A stretch of 64,000 bases of DNA from Luidia sarsii (taxonomy: Eukaryota; Echinodermata; Asteroidea; Paxillosida; Luidiidae), in NCBI GenBank assembly GCA_949987565.1, contig OX465103.1:27236335-27300334 (forward strand), written 5' to 3'. Under the pieces are notes generated by a model. It was not told where the DNA came from. It searched no databases and saw nothing but the letters and a program-made list of their open reading frames with translations. Each line of letters opens with the position of its first letter. The stretch's first letter is position 1. Below are positions 12,401 through 23,200 of the stretch, piece by piece. The translations under genes and the position numbers were made by a program.

Positions 12401-13837
12401 AAGTTTTCTTTATCATTTTTCTCTTTTTTTTCTTCAAAATTGTTTTAAAGTTCTCAGTCAGGCCAGTTTCCTGTATTTGTTTGATACAAAAAAGGTGGAA
12501 TTTTGTTTTCTTTTCCTTACTCCGGTAATCCTAAACACTCGACTGCCTTCCTTGGCCCGTGCGTGTGGTCATGGAGTAATAAGGAGAGATTCCTCCATGG
12601 TGTGGTTGAATACGAGGCCATGCAAGTGACTTACGGCAGTGTGCCTTTAGAACTCTTACAGCTACCTCTCTCGTTTTCAGCGATGTGGCCGATTTGTTTT
12701 GCCCCCTAGACTCTCAGAGGGAGATCGAGGCGAGCCAGTGTAGTAGAGTTTGTGAAGCCACTCGATTGCATCGATCCGTAGTGCAAACAGTGGTCTCTGC
12801 CAGCGAAGAATCGGCAAAATTGACGAGGATACTAGTACTACACGGCATGTACGTCGCCGACGACAGTTAGTATACACATCACTGCACAAGGCCTAGCCAT
12901 GTGAAGGACGCCCTCTCTTGAGAGGGCTGTTGACCATTCCGAGGGCCGGATTGACCACCACGTGACCCTCATTAGCATAATACATGCATGTGGAGCAGAG
13001 ATCTGCCATGTTGCGTTGTGTGTGTGTACATTTTCTGAAGGCCAGTATTGCAAATGAAACATTAACGAAAATAGCCTATCCTCATGCATATCGTTTATCA
13101 CATAAATATGTCCTACGCGGTATGAAGGAAACATATCTGCAGGCCTATGATTGATTGTATCTTCTCTGTAATGTATATTTGGACGTGTGACTTACACCTA
13201 CGTTGAAATTCATTACCTACACTATAACAATGGTACGGCATCACGGGAAAACCTCTCAGTGTCAGGCTATTGCGTAACACTGACATGTTCGATCCTATAA
13301 GCTTAATGGACCCAGTATATATTTCATTTCATATATTTGCTGGGTTGGACAGTTTGGATGCGATTCTTTGACCCTCGCTTATGGTGTACTCCACCTTCAA
13401 GCACCAAGTCTTGCTTGATTGAGCGCCAAAATGATAACAGTCTTTTTAAAACGATTTCAGGACCCAATGTCATAGAGTTGCATTATAATGAGAAATAACA
13501 AGCCCTACTATAAGCGTGGAAACTCGTTCTTGGTCCATGGAACTTGGTCGGAATATAGAGGAATATCCAGCATGGTTGTACAAGTGAAACACATTCAGGC
13601 TCCTCTTGGATCCACACTCACCCACAAAAGATCAACCCTGCACATGGCGTCACCGCAAACCTGCCTATACAATTATTACTTCCACCAAGTGAAGTCCTAT
13701 CCTTTCCATCAGCAATCAGGAATCAGTTTCTGTCGACACTGTTTAATGAAGCATTCATTTGACAAGACTGCTCTGAGCAGCGCGATGAAGTCTAATCATC
13801 CTACTATTATATGTCTCCATTAAAAAAAGAAAGAATT

Positions 13838-13935
13838 TTAAGTACCTTCCAGGACTTGAACCCGAGACCTCTGGTTTTGCGTACCAGCGCTCCGACCACC
13901 TGAGCTATGCAGCCATTAGATGGTGGCCTTTAATT
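13838..13935 (-). repeat. tRNA-derived SINE, reverse orientation
   Basis: Read on the minus strand it gives the GGCCACCATCTAATGG lead-in, a GCTCAGGTGG A-box-like segment, and GGTCTCGGGTTCAAGTCC as B box. The same arrangement recurs at 45941 and 56280. Confidence 0.65.
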
Positions 13936-15429
13936 AATAGTCAATTAGTCTCTGACGGGGGGGGGGGGGCAGTCGGCACCATTCAACCATTAACTGCCGT
14001 TTAAAATACCTTCTTTAAAGATATTACCTATAAGCGTACAATTTTACACAATATTTTGTTTTCCATTTTCACCACCTAAGAGGCGCGTACATACTAAAAC
14101 GAAGACAGAGAGAATCTCTTAACTCATGATTCCTCCATGCATAACTTCATGAATAGAAAACTTAAGCCGTGTTCGCACTGGACTTTGTTTTACCGAGACC
14201 CTGGGTAACATTCCAACGGGTAAATCTCACCGGCGTTCGCAATTGGATTATCGACATGGGTCATAACCGGGATGACCGACTGACTATTACAAACGAATCG
14301 TACGTCGCGTCCGCACGGGACTTTCGACTCGGTTAAACCGACCTTAATCGGACAGAAGTCAGTCGGTTAAACTACCCATTCGAGCCGGGTAAGTTACCTG
14401 GGAAGAAAACTTCCTGGGCTGTTCGCAGTGGACTTAAAATGGAAAAGTTACCCATTTGCTCGGTTAGTTTTCCCCGAAGAAATCCAGTGCGTACAGTGCT
14501 TTATCCCCACGTATATGTGGCAGATCTGACGTTGCGACCCTAGCCAGACTTTTCCCCAAAAGGCAGAATGAAAGTCTGCATTCTGCCTTTGAGAAAGGTG
14601 CTGCAATGATCCAAACGACAAACCCTCCACACCTTTTTTTTATCACGAAATGCATTCCGGTCATTCAAACCAGTAGGTATGCAGTGGACAACATTTTATT
14701 TTGTTTCATTTATTACCAGGCACTCAATACATCATTGAAAAACAATTTATGACTTCCGACTTCACATAATATTTATGTACATATTCTTCTAATATATGGC
14801 ACAATAAATTACCTGCGACACAGTGAATATTATATTCTAGGCCTATAAAGAATTACAGGGCTTACGTTTTTGGCGAAATTAAAAAGTGCATAAGAAATAT
14901 CAATATAAGAAAATATATCTATGGCCATAGGACAACCCTAAATACCATCTACTATCGAAATGGCAGCACATGCCCAGTACAGCCTTAATATCCATGAATC
15001 ACAGCACTCGTATATATTAGACTGGTGCCGACCCATCAAGAAAGAGCAGGGTCCATTTCATATAGAGTCAACATTAATGCTACGATTCAGAGGGTCAGCT
15101 TCCCGACCTCAACTTCACTTCTGTTTCAAGCTAAGACAAGATTAGTAGAATACAAAATACAAGTCGAAAGCAATTCAAATCACGTCACAGTGTGGTCACA
15201 ATGTCTATCTACTTCTTTTTTCTCTAATCTTGTATCGTTTTGACAAAATTGGTGATAGATCCAAGGGAATTATTCAAAATGAAGGACTGCGTGTCTGGTG
15301 TATGGACAGTAGACTATAGAGTCCGAATCCTAATAGTATTGCACCCTGCCCGTCAAGGATACGCTCTCCACTGCATTGCGCAGAGCGTAGAACTGGTAGC
15401 CAGTCTAACTCATGCCAAGACTGAATCTG

Positions 15430-15695
15430 AAGTCGCAACATGGTCCCTTTTCCAAATCTCGGCTTAGGCTCAGGCTCCGGCTTCGTCTTTCCTACTTTCG
15501 TCCATTTTTTTAAGTACAAGCCATGACACCGGGAGGCCTTTGGCTTCGTTTTTTAATGTTATACAGAAAAATAATCCAAAGCTTCAACTTCAACACAGAA
15601 CTCCAACCTGTGTTTTCAGCTTTTGGGATGGCAGAGACGAAGCCGGAGTCGAAGCCTAAGCTGGGTTTTGGAAAAGAGCCCAAAATGTCGTACAC
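15430..15695. mobile_element. Inverted-repeat element (GGCTTAGGCTCAGGCTCCGG)
   Basis: The segment at about 15430-15492 is the imperfect inverse of 15633-15695 (arms of about 60 bp). No coding capacity. Likely a foldback MITE, single copy in this window. Confidence 0.6.
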
Positions 15696-15994
15696 TGTGG
15701 ACTCGTCGTTCTTCGTCCCTAACAAAATATTTATGCCGGGATTAAATCGACATTAAAAACGAGGAAATACTGACTAAAATCGCCGACAAACATCATCTTA
15801 ATCGGCCTATTTATTTTCTCTAAGTGTGGCTGGCACACAAAAATTGAAGTAAATTACATTTAATCCTTTCCTGTTGGGTAGAATAAAATAATTAGTTGGG
15901 CAAAAGTCGTTTGTTCGAAACTTGGCCTGCGTTTATCAGAAAAAGGGGGAGTTTTTAAAATTTATTTTGACCTACAAAGTGCAAAAGTTGGGCA

Positions 15995-16000
15995 TTTATT
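15995..16000 (-). terminator. Candidate poly(A) signal for copy B
   Basis: AATAAA on the minus strand, about 147 bp past the TGA stop of copy B. Position is suitable; usage is inferred. Confidence 0.4.
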
Positions 16001-16146
16001 GACGAATATTTGTTACCAGTCAATATACTGACCGATGTTGACCAAAATACTGATCCAAATAATGGCATTACATTTTTACAGTGTATTATAAATTGTATAC
16101 CCCTTCAAACCCGTTTCGCTGGTGTCCGCTTTTGGAGTCCCGTGGC

Positions 16147-16370
16147 TCACTCCACGCCCACCACTGATGTCTGGCTGCCGTCGGTGATGGCGCCCCCAAC
16201 GTTGATTACTCTGGCGCCGGTCCTCGCCATCGGGCGAGAGTTGCGGACGCGATTCGGCGAGATCGTGCGAGAACACGACGCCACCAGCTCGTCCAAGAGG
16301 TACTCGAGGAGCTGCACTATGGTCAGGACGCTTGCGCCGAGGAACAGGCCAAAGTTACCACCCAAGTTTG
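16147..16370 (-). CDS. Copy B exon 8: TM2, GAS selectivity filter, C-terminus
   Basis: Last exon, entered in phase 1 after acceptor CCCCCAG. It encodes GGNFGLFLGASVLTIVQ, the TM2 helix with the GxS filter, then the cytosolic tail ending VVGVE and a TGA stop. The matching exon of copy A is outside the window. Confidence 0.9.
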
Positions 16371-17228
16371 CTGGGGGAAAAACACCAACCAAAGTTTAGA
16401 ATTAGAAAATGTAGAGAGCATGACGTTTCGAGATTAAAGGTCCTGCAAGGATCGGAACGTCAGGCCCTCTAAATTCATGAGATTTGCATTTTGGTCATTT
16501 TAAGTCACAAAGAAATTTGGATTAATTGAGCACGTTACATTTATGCTATCACCAACACCGAGCCTCTTGTCAACTCTGTCAGGTCTAGACAGCTTCGTTT
16601 CTTGGGACATATCCTGAGGTTGTATGAAGACGAACTCTGCAAAAAGATATGCCTTCTATATTCCACCCCATGGCAAACGGAGACCTGGATTGCAAAGAAC
16701 ATCCTACCTGTCCTATATTCAGAAGCTACTGGGGGACACTGACAACTGGCTGAATCTAGATGCCATTACAGCACTGACCAAGGATGGAAGTGTCCGGAGA
16801 AGCTTGGTAGTCGCCTGCTTCGCAGCCGAATGAATGATGACGTATGTAGGCCTATATTACAGCTTAGATCGTATCAGTGCGCTGCAAAGCGATGGCAGTG
16901 CCTTACCTAGCAATGTTGGCACCGTCATATCTGGTAGTTGCTCAATTAGTTCAGCATTGAGAGCCTCGTAGTAGACAGACAGTAGAACCATGTTATTACT
17001 GAAATAAGGCAGATAACAGAAACACGTATCAAAGTTGTTTCAATCGTCGAGTCCTCTAGTCTCTCTCTCTCCCCCATTTTCTCTCCCCTTCTCTCTCCTT
17101 CCCCCTCTCTCCCTCTCTCTCTCTTCCTCTCTCTCTCCCTCTCTCTCTCTCCATCTCTCCCTCTTTCTCTTTCTCTCTCTCCCCCCTCTCTCCCTCTCTC
17201 TGTCTCTCTCCCCTCTCTCTCTCTCTCT

Positions 17229-17259
<31 letters not shown>

Positions 17260-20200
17260 CCTCTCCCTCTCTCTCCCTCTCCCTCTCTCTCTCCCTCTTT
17301 CTCTTTCCCTCTCTCCCTCTCTTTCTCTTTCTCTTCCTCTCTCTCTCCCTCTTTCTCTCCCTCTCTCTCTCCCCACCCTCTAACTCTCCCTCCCCTATCT
17401 CTCCCTCTCTCTCCCTCCCTCCCCCTCTCTCTCTTCCTTTCTCTCCCCATCTCTTTCCCTCCCCCTCTCTCCCTCTCACTCACCCTCCCCTCTCTCTCTC
17501 TCTCTCTCTCTCTCCCTTTCCCTCCGCTCTCCCTCCCCTCCCTCTCTCTCTCCCTTTCTCTCCACTCTCTTTCCCTCCCCCTCTCTCTTCCCCTCTCTCT
17601 CTCTCTCCCTTTCTCTCTCCCTCTCTCTCTCCCCTCCACCCTGGCCCTCTCCCGGGACCTGGCACGCTAAGCCAGGTGTCCTGGGTTCAAGTCCCGGGTC
17701 AGTCACATTTTCTTTTCTTCAAAATCTGCAATGAGCGGTTTGGAACTTGTATATCAATATTGTCCATTTTTGTTTTGGGCGGCCTCGAATTGGATATGTG
17801 ACATTTTGGTTTGCTCTAGTTAGTCGTTTCCTCTGCCAAACTCGTGCCCAGTGCACTCACTCTATGTATTCTGCCGAGAAGTTGTGCGTGGTTTTGCTGT
17901 AGATGCGCTGGATGTAGTTGCTTCGTAGCTTGACGCTTGTCGTGACCACTTTGTAGCTCTCGACCTCGCACGGCGAGCTGCAGATGCACTCGTGCCCTTT
18001 CACGTTGTGCAAGGCCTCATCTGGGAAAAAAGACGAAACCACGGAGGTAACCAGTGACAAGCAGACATTACGGTCGGTCGGTATACACATACACATGCGC
18101 GTGCGGACTAGTTCATTTTCAAAAGCTGGCATAAAGACCAGTTGGACTCATCAAATGACGACTCACCGACCCACCGACCCACCGACCCACTGACCCACCG
18201 ACCCACCGACCCACCGACCCACCGACCGACGAACCGACCCACCGACCCACCGACCCACCGACCCACCGACCCACTGACCCACCGACCCACCGACCCACCG
18301 ACCGACCAACCGACCCACTGACCCACCGACCCACCGACCCACCGACCCACTGACCCACCGACCCACCGACCCACCGACCCACCGACCCACCGACCCACCG
18401 ACCCACCGACCCACCGACCCACCGACCCACCGACCCACCGACCCACCGACCCACCGACCCACCGACCCACCGACCCACCGACCCACCGACCCACCGACCC
18501 ACCGACCCATCGACCCACCGACCCACCGACCCACCTACCCACCTACCCACCGACCCACCGACCCACCTACCCACCTACCCACTGACCCACCGACCCACCG
18601 ACCCACCGACCCACCGACCCACCGACCCACCGACCCACCTACCCACCTACCCACTGACCCACCGACCCACCGACCCACCGACCCACCGACCCACCGACCC
18701 ACCTACCCACCTACCCACCGACCCACCGACCCACCTACCCACCGACCCACCGACCCACCGACCCACCGACCCACCTACCCACCTACCCACCGACCCACCG
18801 ACCCACCTACCCACCTACCCACTGACCCACCGACCCACCGACCCACCGACCCACCGACCCACCGACCCACCTACCCACCTACCCACCGACCCACCGACCC
18901 ACCTACCCACTGACCCACCGACCCACCGACCCACCGACCCACCGACCCACCGACCCACCGACCCACCTACCCACCTACCCACTGACCCACCGACCCACCG
19001 ACCCACCGACCCACCGACCCACCGACCCACCGACCCACCGACCCACCGACCCACCGACCCACCGACCCACCGACCCACCGACCCACCGACCCACCGACCC
19101 ACCGACCCACCGACCCACCGACCCACCGACCCACCGACCCAATGACCCACCGACCCACCTACCCACCGACCCACTGACCCACCGACCCACCGACCCACCG
19201 ACCCACCGACCCACCGACCCACCGACCCACCGACCCACCGACCCACCGACCCACCGACCCACCGACCCACCGACCCACCGACCGGTTCACTGTTCCGACT
19301 GTCGATTGTTACAAATCTACAAATACAAATACTACCTACAGAATCTCTAACGATCATTTGTCCAATCATCACTGGTATTCTGTATGAAGGACTTCACCAT
19401 CCAATCCCATTCTGTTTTCGTGTAGGAATCATTTCGACTGGCAACGGCATCTCATCTCACCGAGCTCCACTTGAGCGCACTCGTGCGACTCTGCCGGGTT
19501 GCAGACCGGGGCGTCGCCGGGCTGCTCGACCAGGCGACACCCGCACTCATCCACCACCAGTCTGGTCTCGCACTCGATACGGCAGGCCTGCAGTGAGTAG
19601 TGCTCGAAGTAGTCTAGCACCCCGGCCGCTTCCTCCTGACACGTGGTGTACGGCGATGGGAGGCTCACAATCTGGTGACGAAACAAACTCGGTTGTCTGT
19701 TAAAGAGATAACACAACATTGGTCGACGTCAAAGAATAGCATCCATACGTTGTCTGATCCAACGTGTGTATGAAATAGTACACCTGTGAAAATTTCAGCT
19801 CAATCCGCCAAGCGAGTCTCGAGACAATCGTGAAAACCGCTTCATTCGTTTCGCGAAAATGCAGTATTCAACTAATCGTTCTGAAAAAATCGTTTAGATC
19901 TAGGGGTGAAACGTAAACTATTTCTTTACTCTTTTAAAGTGATATATAAAAATATTGCAAACTGCTTACTGACTAAAATTACCAAAATGCAAATCTCAAA
20001 ATTTAGTGGCCCTGACGTTTCGATCCTAGCAGGACCTTTCTCTAGGGCAGATCTTTACTAATTTCTAAAAAATTCATTTGAGGCAGAAATATTTCAGTTT
20101 CCACTATAACCATCTTCAAACTGTATAAGTTTCATGTAAATCTTTGAACATTTATGTTTTTCGATCTTACCAATGTTGTGTAGGGGCTTTAACCCCCTAT

Positions 20201-23200
20201 ATACTATCAAACGATATGACAATATTGCGGCTCGAATACAAGTTTGTTGGGCAGCAATGATATGATATGCCATTATCGAAAACGGCAGGTTTTCGAGCGC
20301 TGAACGTTCACGGAATGTCTGATACCATTAGAAACCTCCTGGTGAGATGGTAGTCTCAGTCTCTCAAAATATTTGCAACGTCCGGAAATTGGGCACTTTT
20401 CAAATGGTGTAGGTCTCGCATACGTTTTATCAAATAGAACAGTTCAGTAAACCGTTGTGGGAAAAAACTCACAGGGCCTACCCAGGAGTCTTTGAAATTC
20501 GCTACATGACAATTGGATCTCATCGTGCATGCAGGAGTGTCGTAATACCCATAGCTATTGGCTTCCATAGACTCGTACGTAAACTGAAGCCACAACCAAA
20601 CACATATCCACGAGGATTACTTAAAAGCCACTAGATCGTAGCTTCCATAGACTTGTATGTAAACTGAAGCCACAACCAAACACATATCCACGAGGATTAC
20701 CTAAAAGCCGCTAGATCGTAGCTTCCATAGACTCGTATGTAAACTGAAGCCACAGCCAAACACATATCCATTAGGATTACCAAAAAGCCACTATAGATCG
20801 TAGCTTCCATAGACCCGCGTGTAAAACTGAAGCCGTAGCCAAAACGCACACGACTACGGCGATTGCCGACAAGCGTCTAGCTAATGGCTTTCATAGACTC
20901 GTGTGTAAATTGAAGCGACAGCCGGTACATTCGGAACCGACCACTAACCTCGTCGTGACGGACGGCCACGAACGTGTGGTGACCTGGTCCCGCCCCGTAA
21001 CCCAGCTCCTTGACATAGGGCGGCTCGGTTGGATGATGCAGCATCCATTTGATGCCAGCATCCTCGGCTGCCCCGTCCAAGTCGTTAGAGGGCGTGTACT
21101 CGTCCTCCTGGATGTTCAAGCTCAATTTCAGGCCGCTGGCTGTGTGTGCAGAAGCGGGAACAAAGCGAAGTCAACTCCCACAGTAGAATCCGTTTATTTC
21201 TTGTCGACGCTAAATCCATTACATGGGATGAAGTACCGGGTACTTGCTGCCACCAAAGCTTACGCATTATTTCCAACTACATGTAGTTAGTCTTTCCTTA
21301 AAGCCCCTACACAACATTGGTAAGATCGAAAAGCAGAAATGTTCACAGATTTACATGAAACTTATACAGTTTGAAGATGGTTATAGTAGAAACCTCTCAC
21401 TGAAATATTTCTGCCTAACATTTTGGGAGAAATGAGTAAAAGAAATCGTTTACGTCTCACCGAGATCTAAACTATTTTTGGAACAGTACGGTGTTGAATA
21501 CTGCATTTTCTTGAAACAAATGAAGCAGTTTTCACGATTTTCTCGAGACTCGGTTGGCGGATTGAGCTGAAATTTTCACAGGTGTGCTATTTCATGCATA
21601 TGTTGGATCAGACAACGTATGGATGCTATTCTTTGACCTCGACCAGTGTTGTGTAGGGGCTTTAAGTTAGAATATGCAGAGATGTTTAATACAAGTGAAT
21701 AACATGACCAAACTGCAAAGCTGGGCGTAGAGTGATTACATACGTACCGGCACCCGCCGATATGGATGAGTGACGCTCTGTGTTCAGTGCCACGTGGTTG
21801 AAGGTGTAACAGTTGCCGAGGTGCGAGAAGACGTGATGGAAATCGAGTGGCGAGCAGGGCTTCTCCTGCCACGAACACTGCCAACCAGAAAGGACACCAT
21901 CATGTTCACGTTTGGGTTTCTTGGGGCTACTCTCTTCGTCTCTCTATCTTTTTATATACCCCTCCACTCTCTCTGTCACACCTCTCTCTATATATATATA
22001 TCTCATATCTCTCTCCATCTTTCTCCATCTCTCTCTCACTCTCTCTCTATCTCTCTCTCCATCTCTCCATTTCTCCATCTCTCCGTCATCTCCATCATTC
22101 TCTTCATCTCCCTATCCCTCTAGCTGTCTATCTCTCTATCTCTCAAGCTCCCTCTATATAGCTCCCTAGCTCTCTATGTCTCTCCCTATCTCTCTCTAGC
22201 TCCCTATCTTTCTATCTCTCCATCTCTCTATAGCTCTATCTAGATCATTCTAGCTCTCTAGCTCTACATCTCTCTTTCTTTCTCTCTATCTTTCTCCAGT
22301 CATGTCGTAAAGTGGGATGGCACTTAGGTGATTCCGTAAGCTTCAGGAACGTGGTTCGTGACGCACTTTAGCCCGAATCTCACCTCCACTATCATCTCAT
22401 CCAGCTGGTGCCCCGTCCGGTTGGTAAACTCCGTCATGTCGTAGTTCTCGTCCACATCTTCGGTGGACCAGTCCACGGCCGCTACCTTCTGCTGAAACTC
22501 CTCCGTGTACAGCTCCGGATTGATCAGGTTGTTGTCTTCATCTATGAAGCCTGGGTAGTCGGTGATACGCACAGAAAGGTTCTTAGGGCTCGACTACTAC
22601 TAATTCGTACACGTACGGAATGGTAATTCACACGTTCGGAATAGTAATCCGGAGGTATTGAATAGCAATCTGCACATTCGGAATAGTGATCCGCACGTGC
22701 GGAATAGTGATCCACACGTACGGAATGGTGATTCACACGTTCGGAATAGTAATCCGGAGGTATTGAATAGCGATCCGCACATTCGGAATAGTGATCCGCA
22801 CGGGCGGAATAGTGATCCACACGTGCGGAATGCTGTCTCCGTCTGAGCTACCCCAGCTCTTAGATTGCGGCAATAGTCAACTTGGCCCAGGCTTTGCCGC
22901 GTTGCCAGTCACAAGCATGTTAACGAGTAACGATTAACAACCATAACCTCCAGGGATCACGCCCCCTCCCTCCCCCAGTTTTCATTCAGATCCAAACATA
23001 CATTTGTCGTTATTCAGGCCACCGCAGTTCGGGAATCACAAAAGGTGGATGCAGCTTTTTAAACAAGATCATCGATCAATTAGCAGGCCTAGATTTTCCA
23101 AATTAAAGAGCAAGTAATACGGTTTTCAGAAATCTTAAATTTTGTCAGAAATGTTTTTATCAGTTGTTTATATGTCTACAAAAACTAAAAAATGTACCTC

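Larger units (their letters stand above)
11787..16146. other. Spacer between channel copies A and B
   Basis: No supported gene. It holds a purine-rich GGGGAGG tract (12155-12200), tRNA-derived SINE pieces (12290-12400 on plus, 13838-13935 on minus), a poly-G run near 13958, a diverged foldback at about 14165-14480 (AAGCCGTGTTCGCACTGGAC end) and an inverted-repeat pair at about 15430-15695. The promoter of copy A should lie just above 11786 but no clear core motif is visible. Confidence 0.6.

Noticed and set aside
17035..17706. SLSLSL / REREGER open frames
   Set aside because: CT/GA microsatellite; no conserved domain.
18108..19372. VGRWVGGS-type repeat protein frames on the minus strand
   Set aside because: An 8-bp repeat without stops keeps all frames open; no start context, flanking domain or splice evidence.
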